Shown here piece after piece: positions 36,676 through 46,577 of a stretch of DNA of 64,000 nt. This DNA comes from Kocuria rosea subsp. polaris (GTDB taxonomy: Bacteria; Actinomycetota; Actinomycetes; Actinomycetales; Micrococcaceae): positions 1-64,000 of the forward strand of contig MLDA01000022.1 in assembly GCA_023896275.1 (NCBI GenBank). The letters are read 5' to 3'. The translations under genes and the position numbers were made by a program. Positions within the stretch are counted from its first letter, which is position 1, and each line of letters starts with the position of its first letter. Under the pieces are notes generated by a model, which worked only from the letters and a program-made list of their open reading frames with translations, was not told where the DNA came from and searched no databases.

Positions 36676-37652
36676 AGGTCCTCTTCGCCGGCACCCCGGC
36701 CGTCGCCGTCCCCTCGCTGCGCCGCCTCGTCGAGGACGGGTACGACGTCGTCGCCGTCCTGACTCGCGGCGACGCGCCGTTGGGGCGCAAGCGCGTCCTG
36801 ACCCCCTCACCTGTTGCCGCCGCGGCCGCCGAGCTCGGCCTGGCCACGATCAAGGCCAACCGGATCACGCCCGAGGCCAAGGAGGCGATCGCCGCCGCCG
36901 GTGCCGACGTCGCCGCGATCGTCGCCTACGGCGGGATCATCCCCGCCGACACGCTCGCGATCCCGGAGCACGGCTGGATCAACCTGCACTTCTCCCTGCT
37001 GCCCGCCTGGCGTGGCGCGGCACCCGTCCAGCACGCCGTCATCGCCGGCGACGACGTCACGGGCGCGGCCACCTTCCAGCTTGAGGAGGGCCTCGACACC
37101 GGCCCCGTGCTCGGCCAGCTGACGCAGGGGATCGACCCTGCGACCACGAGCGGAGAGCTGCTCGAGGAGCTCTCCGTCTCCGGGGCCGTCCTGCTCTCAC
37201 AGACCCTCGCGGGAATCGACGCCGGCCGCCTCGTGCCCGTGCCGCAGTCGGGGAATGTCACGCACGCACCCAAGCTGAGCCTCGAGGACGGCCGCATCGA
37301 CTGGGCGCAGCCGGCGCTGGCGATCCGCCGCAGGATCAATGGCGTCACGCCCGAACCGGGCGCGTGGACAACCCTCGACGGCGCCCGCTTCAAGATCGGC
37401 CCCTTGCGCCGCGACGTGTGGAACGACACCTCCACGCGCGAGGCCACCCGGGCCCTCGCTGACGAATACCCGGAGCTCGCCGCACTCGCGCCGGGGTCCG
37501 TGTTCGTTGCACCGGGCAAACGGCCCCGGCCCTTCGTGGGCACGGGCTCACACCCGGTCGAACTCGAAACCGTCCAGCCCGCGGGCAAGAAGATGATGCC
37601 CGCCACCGATTGGGCCCGCGGTGGCGCGGCTCGGGAAGCGAACTTCGCATGA
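36672..37652 (+). CDS. fmt: Methionyl-tRNA formyltransferase
   Basis: Formylates initiator Met-tRNA using 10-formyl-THF, 326 aa. The catalytic formyltransferase domain (about 1-200) has INLHFSLLPAWRGAAPVQ with the essential Asn and His. The C-terminal OB-like domain (about 210-315) binds tRNA. The start overlaps the def stop (ATGA) and the stop overlaps rsmB (ATGA). This is the normal length for the family. Confidence 0.96.
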   Translation: MKVLFAGTPAVAVPSLRRLVEDGYDVVAVLTRGDAPLGRKRVLTPSPVAAAAAELGLATIKANRITPEAKEAIAAAGADVAAIVAYGGIIPADTLAIPEHGWINLHFSLLPAWRGAAPVQHAVIAGDDVTGAATFQLEEGLDTGPVLGQLTQGIDPATTSGELLEELSVSGAVLLSQTLAGIDAGRLVPVPQSGNVTHAPKLSLEDGRIDWAQPALAIRRRINGVTPEPGAWTTLDGARFKIGPLRRDVWNDTSTREATRALADEYPELAALAPGSVFVAPGKRPRPFVGTGSHPVELETVQPAGKKMMPATDWARGGAAREANFA

Positions 37653-39157
37653 GCGACGAACACGGCGGCCGACGCCGCAACGAGAAGGGCCGCGAGCGCA
37701 ATCGCGGCGGAAACCGAAGCTTCAGCTCCGCGGCCCCGGCGGCGCGCAAGCGCCAGGCCGATCCGGCCCGGCTCGTCGCCTTCGAGGTGCTGCGCGCGGT
37801 CTCCGCAGACGACGCCTACGCCAACCTCGTGCTGCCGACCCGGCTGCGCCGGCACCAGCTCGACGCCCGCGACGCCGGTTTCGCGACCGAGCTCACCTAC
37901 GGCGCCCTGCGCGGGCAGGGCCTGTACGACGCCGTCCTGTCCCGCTGCGTGGACCGCCCCCTGAAGCGTCTGGACGCACCCGTGCTCGACGCGCTGCGCC
38001 TCGGCGCGCACCAACTGCTGGCGATGCGCGTGCCGAACCACGCCGCCCTCGACGAGACGGTCGCCTTGACCCGCGCCGAGATCGGTGCCGGCGCCTCGGG
38101 TCTCGTCAACGCCGTGCTGCGCAAGGTCTCCGCCCGCAGCCTCGAGGAATGGACGCGGGAGCTGACGGAATCCGTCACCGACGAGACGGCCCGCGCCGCG
38201 ATCGCCCACAGCCACCCCGAGTGGATCGTGCGCGCCCTGCGCCAGGGCCTCGCCGCCCACGGCCGCGGTGTCGACGAGATCGAGGCGCTGCTCGCCGCCG
38301 ACAACGCCCCGCCCATCGTCAATCTCGTCGCCCTGCCCGGGCTCGGCGACGTCGACGAAGTCCTCGCCCGCGGGGGTGCCGCCGGCCCCCTCGCCCCGGA
38401 CTCCGTCCTGTACGACGGCGGCGACCCCTCGCGGATCGAGGCGGTGGCCGCCGGCACGGTCCGGGTCCAGGACGCTGGCTCGCAGCTCGTCGCCCGCGCG
38501 CTCACCGCCGTTCCACTGGAAGGGGAGGACTCCCGCTGGCTGGACCTGTGCGCCGGCCCCGGCGGTAAGGCGGCTCTCCTCGGCGCCCTGGCCGCTCAGC
38601 GGGGCGCCCGGCTCGAGGCCAACGAGGTTGCGCCGCACCGGGCGACCCTCGTCGAGAACGCGTTGGCCGCCGTGCCGGAGCAGGCGTGGGACGTCGTCAC
38701 GGGCGACGGCCGCCGCTACGGCCAGGGCGACGAGAAGTTCGACCGGATCATGCTCGACGCGCCCTGCTCGGGCCTCGGCGCGCTGCGCCGGCGCCCGGAG
38801 TCGCGGTGGCGCAAGGCGCCCGGCGACATCCCCGAGCTGACCGAACTGCAGACCGACCTCTTCGACGCGGCGGTGGCCGCGCTGCGCCCCGGCGGGGTCC
38901 TCGCCTACGTGACGTGCTCGCCGCACCCGGCCGAGACGACCGCCGTCGTGCTGGACGCGCTGTCCCGTCATCCGAAGCTCAAGGCGCTGGACGCCGAGGC
39001 GGCGCTCGACGCCGTCGCACTCCAGCCGACGGGGTCCGGGGCCTTCGTGTCGGGCCGGCGCGGCGAGCCGGTGCCCGGGGCGCGCACCGCCCAGCTCTGG
39101 CCGCACGTGCACGCAACGGACGCCATGTTCATGGCGATCTTCACGCTCGAACCATAG
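37649..39157 (+). CDS. rsmB: 16S rRNA (cytosine-967-C5) methyltransferase RsmB
   Basis: 502-aa rRNA m5C methyltransferase. A charged basic N-terminal extension of about 35 residues (EHGGRRRNEKGRERNRGG) precedes a NusB-like RNA-binding domain (about 45-180). The SAM domain has CAGPGGKAALLGALA, LDAPCSGLGALRRRPE with the Cys of motif IV, and YVTCSPHPAET with the catalytic Cys of motif VI. The ATG overlaps the fmt stop. The third gene of def-fmt-rsmB, an arrangement also seen in proteobacteria (def-fmt-sun). Confidence 0.94.
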   Translation: MSDEHGGRRRNEKGRERNRGGNRSFSSAAPAARKRQADPARLVAFEVLRAVSADDAYANLVLPTRLRRHQLDARDAGFATELTYGALRGQGLYDAVLSRCVDRPLKRLDAPVLDALRLGAHQLLAMRVPNHAALDETVALTRAEIGAGASGLVNAVLRKVSARSLEEWTRELTESVTDETARAAIAHSHPEWIVRALRQGLAAHGRGVDEIEALLAADNAPPIVNLVALPGLGDVDEVLARGGAAGPLAPDSVLYDGGDPSRIEAVAAGTVRVQDAGSQLVARALTAVPLEGEDSRWLDLCAGPGGKAALLGALAAQRGARLEANEVAPHRATLVENALAAVPEQAWDVVTGDGRRYGQGDEKFDRIMLDAPCSGLGALRRRPESRWRKAPGDIPELTELQTDLFDAAVAALRPGGVLAYVTCSPHPAETTAVVLDALSRHPKLKALDAEAALDAVALQPTGSGAFVSGRRGEPVPGARTAQLWPHVHATDAMFMAIFTLEP

Positions 39158-39192
39158 GCTGAGCACCACACCGAGACATGCAAGGGACATCC

Positions 39193-39867
39193 ATGACCGA
39201 CTGCCGTATCCATCCGAGCATCCTCTCCGCGGACTTCGCCAACCTCGAGGCGGAGCTGCGTCGCATCCACACGGCCGACGCCGTGCACGTGGACGTGATG
39301 GACAACCACTTCGTGCCGAACCTCACGCTCGGGCTGCCGATCGTGCAGCGCCTGCAGCAGGTCTCGGACCTGCCGCTCGACGTGCACCTGATGATCGAGG
39401 ATGTGGACCGCTGGGGCCCGGGCTTCGCCGAGGCCGGCGCGCAGTCCGTGACGTTCCACGCGGAGGCGTCCAACGCGCCCGTCAAGCTCGCCCGCGACCT
39501 GCGTTCCTCGGGGGCGCGCGCCGCGATGGCGCTGCGGCCGGCGACGCCGATCGAGCCCTACCTCGACATGCTGCCCGAGCTCGACATGGTCCTGATCATG
39601 ACCGTCGAGCCGGGCTTCGGCGGTCAGTCGTTCCTGGACATCACACTGCCGAAGATCCGCCGCACGCGCGCCGCGATCGAGGGTACCGGCCTGCCGATCG
39701 CGCTGCAGGTCGACGGCGGCATCTCCCGCGACACGATCCTGCGCGCGGCGGAGGCCGGCGCGGACGTCTTCGTGGCCGGGAGCGCGGTCTACGGGGCCGA
39801 CGAACCCAGCGTGGCGATCGACACGCTGCGCAACGAGGTCACGGGCACGCACACGCCTGTGGTGTAA
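39193..39867 (+). CDS. rpe: Ribulose-phosphate 3-epimerase
   Basis: Pentose-phosphate pathway TIM barrel interconverting ribulose-5-P and xylulose-5-P, 224 aa. Motifs in order: [13 protein letters not shown] with the first Ser/Asp, [37 protein letters not shown] with the metal loop, and [17 protein letters not shown] Shine-Dalgarno is close to the ATG. The rsmB stop TAG is part of TAGGCT, a possible -10. Ribulose-5-P is the substrate for RibBA, whose operon is immediately downstream. Confidence 0.95.
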   Translation: MTDCRIHPSILSADFANLEAELRRIHTADAVHVDVMDNHFVPNLTLGLPIVQRLQQVSDLPLDVHLMIEDVDRWGPGFAEAGAQSVTFHAEASNAPVKLARDLRSSGARAAMALRPATPIEPYLDMLPELDMVLIMTVEPGFGGQSFLDITLPKIRRTRAAIEGTGLPIALQVDGGISRDTILRAAEAGADVFVAGSAVYGADEPSVAIDTLRNEVTGTHTPVV

Positions 39868-39885
39868 TTCAAGACGTACAAATCA

Positions 39886-40042
39886 ACGTGCTCCGGGGTC
39901 GGTGAAAGTCCGAACCGGCGGTGATAGTCCGCGACCCGGCCGTTTCGAGGCGTTCTCTTGTTTCAAGGGGGCGCAGCGGATGGCCGGCTGAACCGGTGGA
40001 ATTCCGGTACCGACAGTTAAAGTCTGGATGGGAGTAGCACGT
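39886..40042 (+). promoter_or_regulatory. FMN riboswitch (RFN element)
   Basis: All conserved segments of the RFN aptamer are present in order: GGGGTCGGTGAAAGTCCG, ACCGGCGGTGATAGTCCGCGACCC, ATGGCCGGCTGAACCGGTGGAATTCCGGTACCGACAG (read in parts) and TCTGGATGGGAG. The closing stem pairs ACGTGC (39886) with GCACGT (40037). It controls the downstream ribM-ribD-ribE-ribBA-ribH operon. The about 90 bases that follow carry the expression platform and end with a strong AAGGAGG Shine-Dalgarno. Control at translation of ribM seems most likely. Confidence 0.96.
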
Positions 40043-40133
40043 ACAGCCACGGCTCGGGCCGTCGCCTTTCGGCGTCGGAACCGCGGCCTACCTGTCGTTC
40101 CCCCGGAGCCGCCGCAGCTTCGAAGGAGGAACG

Positions 40134-40901
40134 ATGGACGCCCTGCGGTGGCTCATAGACATCTTCAACGCGTATCTGCCCGTCGGTGGTGGCGGTCTGC
40201 TCGTACGCGAGGTCGTCGGCAACGTCTTCGGTCTGGCCAGCGCCCTCGGCGGCATGCGGCGCAAGATCTGGGCCTGGCCCGTCGGCATTGTCGGCAACGT
40301 CCTCCTGCTCACCGTTTTCCTGGGCGGCTACTTCTCCGACGCCGCGACCGCGACCCTGCTCGGCCAGGCTGGCCGACAGATCATGTTCATCGCCGTGGCG
40401 GTCTACGGCTGGCGCCAGTGGCGTGCCGCCCGCGCCGAACGGATCCAGCACGACGCCGGCGCTGCCGCCGGCCACGCCGTCACCCCCTCCTGGGCCTCCG
40501 GCCCGCAGCGGCTCGGTCTCGCCGTCATCCTGCTGCTCGGAACCGTGGCGCTGACCCCGATGTTCACCGCCCTCGGCTCCTACGAGCCCGTCTGGGCCGA
40601 CGCCTGGACGTTCGTTGGCTCGCTGCTGGCGACCTACGGCATGGCCAAGGGGTGGGTCGAATTCTGGCTGGTGTGGGTCGCCGTCGATATCGTCGGGGTA
40701 CCCCTGCTGTTCTCCGCCGGCTACTACGCCTCCGCCTTCATGTATCTCTTCTACGGCGTCTTCACGCTCATCGGATTCTTCGTCTGGTGGCGGGCGGAGA
40801 AGCAGGACAAACCGCAGGTTGAGACTCGGCTGCCGGACCCGCGCGTGCGGGCCCGCAGCTCGGTCTCCGTGGCGGCGCGAGACGGGGGCGATGATGACTA
40901 G
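40134..40901 (+). CDS. ribM: Riboflavin transporter RibM (PnuC family)
   Basis: Membrane protein of 255 aa with about 7-8 helices and a polar C-terminal tail. The PnuC-family core is REVVGNVFGLASALGGM followed by KIWAWPVGIVGN, and VYGWRQW is the conserved WxxW-type motif. Position directly behind an FMN riboswitch and before ribD fits the actinobacterial riboflavin importer RibM (PnuX) described in Corynebacterium and Streptomyces, not a nicotinamide riboside carrier. It overlaps ribD by 11 bases. Confidence 0.88.
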   Translation: MDALRWLIDIFNAYLPVGGGGLLVREVVGNVFGLASALGGMRRKIWAWPVGIVGNVLLLTVFLGGYFSDAATATLLGQAGRQIMFIAVAVYGWRQWRAARAERIQHDAGAAAGHAVTPSWASGPQRLGLAVILLLGTVALTPMFTALGSYEPVWADAWTFVGSLLATYGMAKGWVEFWLVWVAVDIVGVPLLFSAGYYASAFMYLFYGVFTLIGFFVWWRAEKQDKPQVETRLPDPRVRARSSVSVAARDGGDDD

Positions 40902-42012
40902 TAGCGGCCACGGCCTCCACTTCGATGTGCACGAGATCGGCGGGCGGGCGATCGCCGCCGCCCGGCTGGGTGTGCGCGGCGCCAACCCGATCGTCGGCGC
41001 CATCGTCGTCGACGCCGCCGGAAGGATCCTCGCCGTCGGGCATCACCGCGGGGCGGGCACCGCACACGCGGAGGCCGACGCGCTCGCCCAGTTGCGGGCG
41101 GATCTGGACTCGGGGCGCATCGATATCAGGGACGGCAACGGACCAGCCGACTGGACGATGGTCGTCACGCTCGAGCCGTGCAACCACACCGGCCGGACCG
41201 GGCCCTGCACGCACGCGATCCGCGACGCCGGCATCGGCACGATCGTCTACGGTGCCGCGGATGAGACCGGCGAGGCCGCCGGCGGGGCCGCGTGGCTCGC
41301 CGCGCACGGCCGCCGAGTGATCGCCGGGGCGGACGTCGACCCGGCGTGGGCCGCCGCCGCGCGCCGGTCCAACCATCGCTGGTTCGCCGCTCGTGCCGCC
41401 GGGCGTCCCTTCACCTCCCTGCATCTGGCGCAGACCCTCGACGGGCGGATCGCCGCTCCCGACGGGACGAGCCAGTGGATCACCGGCCCGGCCTCGCGGC
41501 ACCACAGCCACGGGGTGCGTGCCCGCGCGGACGCCATCGTGGCCGGCACCGGCACGATCCTCGCCGACGATCCGCGGCTGACCGCTCGGCTCGCAGACGG
41601 CACCGACGCGCACCGCCAGCCACTGCGCGTGGTGATGGGGCTCCGGGACGTGCCGGCCGACGCTGCGGTGATCGGCGATGGGCACTTCCTGCACGTGCGC
41701 ACTCGGGATCCGGCCGAGGCGCTGCGAGAGCTCGCCTCGGTGGGCGTCGCGCACGCGATGGTCGAGGGCGGCGCCGCGATCGCCGGTGCCTTCCTGGCGG
41801 CAGACCTCATCGACGAGGTCTGGCTCTATCAGGCGCCGATCGTGCTGGGAGGAGGCCGCGCCGCCGTTGTCGACCTCGGCATCGAGACGCTCGCCTCCGC
41901 CAAGCGCTTCGAATACGACGACGTCGGCGAGGGCGCCGTGCAGCGGTGCGGGGACGACGTCGTCCTCCATCTCTGCCCGGCCCCGGCGGAGCCGGCGCAA
42001 CCGAAGAATTGA
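40891..42012 (+). CDS. ribD: Bifunctional riboflavin deaminase/reductase RibD
   Basis: 373 aa. The N-terminal deaminase domain has the zinc site His59-Ala-Glu61 (THAEADAL-type, AHAEADAL) and Cys97/Cys106 in EPCNHTGRTGPC. The C-terminal reductase domain (about 160-365) has SLHLAQTLDGRIA and VEGGAAIAGAFLAADLIDE (NADPH binding). It converts the pyrimidinone made by GTP cyclohydrolase II through two steps of riboflavin synthesis. Start ATGATG lies within the end of ribM. Confidence 0.95.
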   Translation: MMTSSGHGLHFDVHEIGGRAIAAARLGVRGANPIVGAIVVDAAGRILAVGHHRGAGTAHAEADALAQLRADLDSGRIDIRDGNGPADWTMVVTLEPCNHTGRTGPCTHAIRDAGIGTIVYGAADETGEAAGGAAWLAAHGRRVIAGADVDPAWAAAARRSNHRWFAARAAGRPFTSLHLAQTLDGRIAAPDGTSQWITGPASRHHSHGVRARADAIVAGTGTILADDPRLTARLADGTDAHRQPLRVVMGLRDVPADAAVIGDGHFLHVRTRDPAEALRELASVGVAHAMVEGGAAIAGAFLAADLIDEVWLYQAPIVLGGGRAAVVDLGIETLASAKRFEYDDVGEGAVQRCGDDVVLHLCPAPAEPAQPKN

Positions 42013-42053
42013 CGCGCCCCGACCGGGCGCAGAGACAACGTAAGGACCAGAGA

Positions 42054-42686
42054 ATGTTCACCGGAATCATCACGGGCAAGGGCCGCGTCGAAGCGGTCAC
42101 CGAGAAGCCGCAGGCCGGCACGGTTGTGCTGAGGATCGCCGCACCCGGCCACGTCGAGGACCTGGCGCTCGGTGGGTCGATCGCCGTCAACGGCGTGTGC
42201 CTCTCCGCCACCGCGATCGACGGCGAGTCGATCGACCTCGACGTCATCGGCGAGACGCTCGAGCACACGAGCACGGGCGGCCTCGCGGTCGGCGACGAGG
42301 TCAACCTCGAACGCTGCCTGCCCGTGCACGGGCGGCTCGACGGGCACATCGTGCAGGGCCACGTCGACGGCGTCGGCCGGCTGCTCGAGCGGGCCGACGA
42401 GGGGGAGTGGGAGCGCCTGCGCTTCTCCGTCCCACGGCCGCTGAGCCGCTACGTCGCCCGCAAGGGATCGATTGCGATCGACGGGGTCTCCCTGACGGTG
42501 ACCGCCGTGTCCGCCCCCGAGGAGGCGGGGCAGTGGTTCGAGGTCGGTCTCATCCCGACGACACTGCGAGAGACCGTCCTGGGCGATCGTGCCACCGGGG
42601 ACCGCGTGAACCTCGAGGTCGACGTGATCGCCAAGTACGCCGAGCGGCTGACCGCGTTCGCACGCACCACCGGGACCGACGCGTGA
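42054..42686 (+). CDS. ribE: Riboflavin synthase alpha subunit
   Basis: Dismutates two lumazine molecules to riboflavin, 210 aa. Two tandem lumazine-binding barrels are visible: MFTGII...GGSIAVNGVCLSAT and the second GSIAIDGVSLTVT. HIVQGHVDGVG is the conserved active-site strand. A TAAGGA Shine-Dalgarno precedes the ATG, and the stop overlaps ribBA by GTGA. Confidence 0.95.
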   Translation: MFTGIITGKGRVEAVTEKPQAGTVVLRIAAPGHVEDLALGGSIAVNGVCLSATAIDGESIDLDVIGETLEHTSTGGLAVGDEVNLERCLPVHGRLDGHIVQGHVDGVGRLLERADEGEWERLRFSVPRPLSRYVARKGSIAIDGVSLTVTAVSAPEEAGQWFEVGLIPTTLRETVLGDRATGDRVNLEVDVIAKYAERLTAFARTTGTDA

Positions 42687-43969
42687 GCGCCGGCGTCGTC
42701 CTCGATGACATCGAGGCGGCCGTCGCGGCGATCGCGGCGGGCCGGCCCGTCGTCGTCGTCGACGACGAGGACCGCGAGAACGAAGGCGACATCGTCTTCG
42801 CTGCTGAGGCGGCCACGCCCGAGCTCGTGGGCTGGACCGTGCGCTACTCCTCGGGCGTTCTCTGCGTGCCGTTGCCGGGGGAGCGCGCGGACGCCCTGGG
42901 GCTGCCGCCGATGGTCGAGCACAACGAGGACGCGAAAGGCACCGCGTACACCGTCTCGTGTGACGCCGCCGTGGGCGTGGACACCGGCATCAGCGCCGCT
43001 GACCGCGCGCTGACCGCCCGGCTGCTCGCCGACTCCGCGGCCACTGCCGGTGACTTCACCCGCCCCGGGCACATGTTCCCGCTGCGGGCCGTCGATGGCG
43101 GGGTGCTCGCCCGCCGCGGCCACACCGAGGCCTCGATCGATCTCTGCCGGCTCGCCGGCGCGCAGCCGGCCGGCGTCATCGCTGAGGTCGTGCACGACGA
43201 CGGCACGATGATGCGCCTGCCCGCGCTGCGGGAGTTCGCCGACGCCTGGGGCGTGCCTCTGGTGAGCATCGAGGATCTGGCCGCGTACCTCGCGGCGGCG
43301 GGCGATGCCGTCGTGCCCGAGGTTCACGAGCCGGCGCCGGGCCAGACCCCGCGCGCCGACGACGCCGTCTCGGCCGGCCCGGAGGTCGAGGTGCCGACCC
43401 CGCACGGCACGTTCGCGGTGCAGGTCTGGACCGATCCGGCCACGGGCGACGAGCACTTCACGCTCTCGCACCCCGGCCCCGCCGACGGTGCGCACGCCCC
43501 GCTTGTTCGCCTGCACTCCGAGTGCCTGACGGGTGACGTGTTCGGCTCCTACCGCTGCGACTGCGGCGAGCAGCTCGACACCGCGCTGGCGCGGGTCGCC
43601 GCCGAGGGCGGGACGGTCGTCTACCTTCGCGGCCACGAGGGCCGCGGCATCGGGCTCGCCAACAAGATCCGGGCCTACGCCCTGCAGGACGCCGGCGCCG
43701 ACACCGTGGAGGCCAACGAGCAGCTCGGCCTGCCCGTGGACGCCCGCAACTACGACGCGGCGGTCGGCATCCTGTGCGCGCTCGGGCTGACGCGGATCCG
43801 CCTGCTGACCAACAACCCCGTCAAGACGAGCTGGCTGCACGAGGCCGGAATCGAGGTGGTCGAGACGGTGCGCGCGCTCATCCCGGCCCGCCCGGAGAAC
43901 TCGCGCTACCTCAAGACCAAGCGCGAGCGCATGCACCACAGCTTCGACAGCACGACCTTCGACATCTAG
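42683..43969 (+). CDS. ribBA: DHBP synthase / GTP cyclohydrolase II (RibBA)
   Basis: 428-aa fusion feeding both branches of riboflavin synthesis. The N-terminal 3,4-dihydroxy-2-butanone-4-phosphate synthase has DDEDRENEGDI (27-37) and RRGHTEASIDL. The C-terminal GTP cyclohydrolase II has zinc ligands Cys281, Cys292 and Cys294 in HSECLTGDVFGSYRCDCG, and LRGHEGRGIGL. The GTG start overlaps ribE. The linker (about 205-240) is longer and more acidic/proline-rich than usual. Confidence 0.95.
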   Translation: MSAGVVLDDIEAAVAAIAAGRPVVVVDDEDRENEGDIVFAAEAATPELVGWTVRYSSGVLCVPLPGERADALGLPPMVEHNEDAKGTAYTVSCDAAVGVDTGISAADRALTARLLADSAATAGDFTRPGHMFPLRAVDGGVLARRGHTEASIDLCRLAGAQPAGVIAEVVHDDGTMMRLPALREFADAWGVPLVSIEDLAAYLAAAGDAVVPEVHEPAPGQTPRADDAVSAGPEVEVPTPHGTFAVQVWTDPATGDEHFTLSHPGPADGAHAPLVRLHSECLTGDVFGSYRCDCGEQLDTALARVAAEGGTVVYLRGHEGRGIGLANKIRAYALQDAGADTVEANEQLGLPVDARNYDAAVGILCALGLTRIRLLTNNPVKTSWLHEAGIEVVETVRALIPARPENSRYLKTKRERMHHSFDSTTFDI

Positions 43970-43984
43970 GAGAAGAGGAACATC

Positions 43985-44458
43985 ATGGCAGGACACGGAG
44001 CGCCGCAGACCGGCGCCGAAGAACTCGCAGCGGCCGCCGGACTGAAAGTCGCGATCGTCGCGGCCAGCTGGCACACGGTGGTCATGGACGGGCTGCTCGC
44101 CGGGGCGGAGCGCGCGGTCGCCGACGCCCGCGCCGAGGCGACGGTGGTGAGGGTGCCGGGCACCTTCGAGTTGCCCGTCGCCGCCGCGCGGCTCGCGGGG
44201 GAGTACGACGCCGTCGTCGCGCTCGGCGTCGTGATCCGCGGCGGCACGCCGCACTTCGAATACGTCTGCCAGGGCGCCACAGCGGGCCTGACCGACGTCT
44301 CGGTCCGGACCGGAATGCCCGTCGGTTTCGGTGTGTTGACCTGCGACGACGAGCAGCAGGCGCTGGATCGGGCAGGGCTCGCGGGCTCGAAGGAGGACAA
44401 GGGCTACGAGGCGACCGCGGCGGCCCTGCAGACCGCCGCGGTGCTCGCGGCGCTCTGA
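43985..44458 (+). CDS. ribH: 6,7-dimethyl-8-ribityllumazine synthase
   Basis: 157 aa, forms the icosahedral or pentameric lumazine synthase. Active-site segments are [14 protein letters not shown] and [15 protein letters not shown] with catalytic His90. The start follows a GAAGAGGAA Shine-Dalgarno. It is the last gene of the rib operon, with a terminator hairpin directly behind. Confidence 0.96.
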   Translation: MAGHGAPQTGAEELAAAAGLKVAIVAASWHTVVMDGLLAGAERAVADARAEATVVRVPGTFELPVAAARLAGEYDAVVALGVVIRGGTPHFEYVCQGATAGLTDVSVRTGMPVGFGVLTCDDEQQALDRAGLAGSKEDKGYEATAAALQTAAVLAAL

Positions 44459-44478
44459 CTCCGAGCGCGCCGGGGCCG

Positions 44479-44513
44479 AAGCCCGCCGCCGTCCCGCGAT
44501 CGCGGCGGGCCTT
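44479..44513 (+). terminator. Terminator of the riboflavin operon
   Basis: Arms GCCCGCCGC (44481-44489) and GCGGCGGGC (44502-44510) form a 9-base-pair stem, extended by AA/CTT flanks, 22 bases after ribH. Confidence 0.6.
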
Positions 44514-44564
44514 GTCGTTCGTCACATACGACGGCGCTGTGCCCGGGGCTGAGATCCGAACCGT

Positions 44565-44570
44565 TAGGCT
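44565..44570 (+). promoter_or_regulatory. -10 hexamer TAGGCT, leaderless type
   Basis: TAGGCT, six bases, then the GTG of hisE. No Shine-Dalgarno. No good -35 is seen. Confidence 0.5.
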
Positions 44571-44576
44571 GGAAAC

Positions 44577-44840
44577 GTGAAAACCTTCGACACCCTCTTC
44601 GCCGAACTGGCAGAAAAAGCGGAGCAGCGCCCTGCTGGCTCCCGGACCGTGACCGAACTCGATTCGGGTGTCCACGGCATCGGCAAGAAGATCGTCGAGG
44701 AGGCCGCGGAAGTCTGGATGGCCGCCGAGTACGAGTCCGACGCGGAAGCGGCCGAGGAGATCTCGCAGCTGCTCTACCACCTGCAGGTCCTGATGCTGGC
44801 CAAGGGACTGTCGCTGGCGGACGTGTACAAGCATTTGTAG
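44577..44840 (+). CDS. hisE: Phosphoribosyl-ATP diphosphatase HisE
   Basis: Second step of histidine synthesis, 87 aa. The MazG-like all-alpha fold has [14 protein letters not shown] with the metal-binding Glu cluster and [16 protein letters not shown] with the second acidic pair. GTG start, leaderless-type promoter. A hairpin follows before hisG, so hisE and hisG may be partly uncoupled. Confidence 0.94.
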   Translation: MKTFDTLFAELAEKAEQRPAGSRTVTELDSGVHGIGKKIVEEAAEVWMAAEYESDAEAAEEISQLLYHLQVLMLAKGLSLADVYKHL

Positions 44841-44866
44841 CCGCCGGCCGGTTTCGGCCCGGCGGC
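44840..44866 (+). other. Hairpin between hisE and hisG
   Basis: GCCGCCGGCC-ggtttc-GGCCCGGCGGC with one bulged base begins at the last base of the hisE stop. A partial terminator or processing site is possible; no long T-tract follows. Confidence 0.4.
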
Positions 44867-44922
44867 ACGTTTGGCACAAAACACCGTCCGTTCACCAGAG
44901 ACCACACCGAAAGTTCTACAAC

Positions 44923-45771
44923 ATGTTGCGAGTAGCAGTGCCCAACAAGGGCGCCCTGTCAGAAGCCGCCACCTCCATGCTCAGCGAGGCCGGCTACATC
45001 CAGCGCCGCGATCGGCGCGAGCTGGCGATCGTCGACAGCGACAACGACATCGAATTCTTCTACCTGCGCCCGCGCGACATCGCCGTGTACGTGGGCCGGG
45101 GCATCCTCGACGTCGGCATCACCGGCCGGGACCTGTTCCTGGACGCCGAGGTCGACGGCGACGCCACCGAGGTGCTGCCGCTGGGCCTCGGTAACTCCAC
45201 CTTCCGGTTCGCCGGTCCCGTCGGGCACTTCGCCTCCGAGGCAGAGCTCGAGGGCAAGCGCATCGCGACGAGCTACGACGGCCTGCTGCGCGGCTACCTC
45301 GCCGACCGGGGCATCAACGCTGAGGTCGTGCGCCTCGACGGCGCCGTTGAGTCGTCGGTCCGCCTCGGCGTCGCCGACGCGATCGCCGACGTCGTCGAGA
45401 CCGGCAACACGCTCAAGGCCGCCGGGATGGAAACCTTCGGCGAGCCGATCCTGGCCTCCGAGGCCGTGCTGATCGGCCGCTCGGGTGAGAAGCCCGCCGG
45501 GCTCGAGGTCCTCAAACGCCGGCTCAACAGCGTGCTCGTGGCGAGTCGCTACGTCATGCTCGACTACGACATCTCCCGCGACCTCGTCGATCAGGCCTGC
45601 GCCGTGAGCCCGGGCCTCGAGTCGCCGACGGTCTCGCCGCTGCAGCACTCGGACTGGGTGGCCGTGCGCTCGATGGTCAAGAAGAGCGAGACCAACACCA
45701 TGATGGACGAGCTCTACGATCTGGGCGCGCGCGCGATTCTGGTCAGCCAGATCCACGCTTGCCGCATCTAG
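44923..45771 (+). CDS. hisG: ATP phosphoribosyltransferase HisG (long form)
   Basis: First committed step of histidine synthesis, 282 aa, so the long form with a C-terminal ACT-like regulatory domain (about 205-282) that gives histidine feedback inhibition. The catalytic part has [21 protein letters not shown] and the PRPP loop region [13 protein letters not shown]. No HisZ is needed in this form. The Shine-Dalgarno (GAAAG) is weak. Confidence 0.95.
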   Translation: MLRVAVPNKGALSEAATSMLSEAGYIQRRDRRELAIVDSDNDIEFFYLRPRDIAVYVGRGILDVGITGRDLFLDAEVDGDATEVLPLGLGNSTFRFAGPVGHFASEAELEGKRIATSYDGLLRGYLADRGINAEVVRLDGAVESSVRLGVADAIADVVETGNTLKAAGMETFGEPILASEAVLIGRSGEKPAGLEVLKRRLNSVLVASRYVMLDYDISRDLVDQACAVSPGLESPTVSPLQHSDWVAVRSMVKKSETNTMMDELYDLGARAILVSQIHACRI

Positions 45772-45784
45772 TGCGGGGCGAGCG

Positions 45785-46555
45785 ATGACTGTTGCCATCC
45801 GAGTGATCCCGTGCCTCGACGTCGACGCCGGGCGCGTCGTCAAGGGCGTCAACTTCGAGGGCCTGCGCGACGCCGGCGACCCCGTCGAGCTGGCGAAGCG
45901 ATACAACGCGGCCGGCGCCGACGAGCTGACGTTCCTCGACGTGACCGCGTCCTCGAGCGACCGCGAGACGACGTTCGACGTCGTCGGACAGACCGCCGAG
46001 GAGGTCTTCATCCCGTTGACCGTCGGCGGTGGCGTGCGCACGGCCGACGACGTCGATCGGTTGCTGCGCTCCGGCGCCGACAAGGCCTCGATCAATACCG
46101 CCGCGGTCAGCCGCCCGGAGGTCATCAGCGAGATCACGGACCGGTTCGGGTCCCAGGTGCTGGTGCTCTCGCTCGACGCGCGCCGCACCGACGATCCCGC
46201 GCTTGCCTCCGGTTTCGAGGTCACGACGCACGGCGGTCGCACCGGCACCGGAATTGACGCCGTCGCCTGGGCCGCGGAGGCGGCTGAGCGCGGAGTCGGC
46301 GAGATCCTGCTGAACTCGATCGATGCCGACGGCACCAAGGCTGGGTTCGACCTGGAGATGATCCGGGCCGTGCGCGCGGCCGTCAAGGTGCCGCTCATCG
46401 CCTCGGGAGGAGCCGGCGGGCCCGAGCATTTCCCGCCGGCCATCGAGGCCGGGGCGGACGCCGTGCTGGCTGCCTCAATCTTCCACTTCGGGCCGGTCGA
46501 TATGATCGCCCAGGTCAAGCAGGCGATCCGGGAGGCCGGTTTCCCTGTTCGCTGA
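45785..46555 (+). CDS. hisF: Imidazole glycerol phosphate synthase cyclase subunit HisF
   Basis: TIM-barrel cyclase, 256 aa. [17 protein letters not shown] carries catalytic Asp near residue 11. [11 protein letters not shown] is the strand-2 motif and [17 protein letters not shown] carries the second catalytic Asp. Fed with ammonia by HisH, which is not in this window. It lies 13 bases after hisG, while hisA, hisB, hisC, hisD and hisH are elsewhere. Confidence 0.95.
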   Translation: MTVAIRVIPCLDVDAGRVVKGVNFEGLRDAGDPVELAKRYNAAGADELTFLDVTASSSDRETTFDVVGQTAEEVFIPLTVGGGVRTADDVDRLLRSGADKASINTAAVSRPEVISEITDRFGSQVLVLSLDARRTDDPALASGFEVTTHGGRTGTGIDAVAWAAEAAERGVGEILLNSIDADGTKAGFDLEMIRAVRAAVKVPLIASGGAGGPEHFPPAIEAGADAVLAASIFHFGPVDMIAQVKQAIREAGFPVR

Positions 46556-46577
46556 TCCACGTTTCCTCAACGACCTG

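Noticed and set aside
36926-39190. 754-codon open frame antisense to fmt/rsmB
   Set aside because: Shadow of real coding sequence in a GC-rich genome; no protein-like domains.
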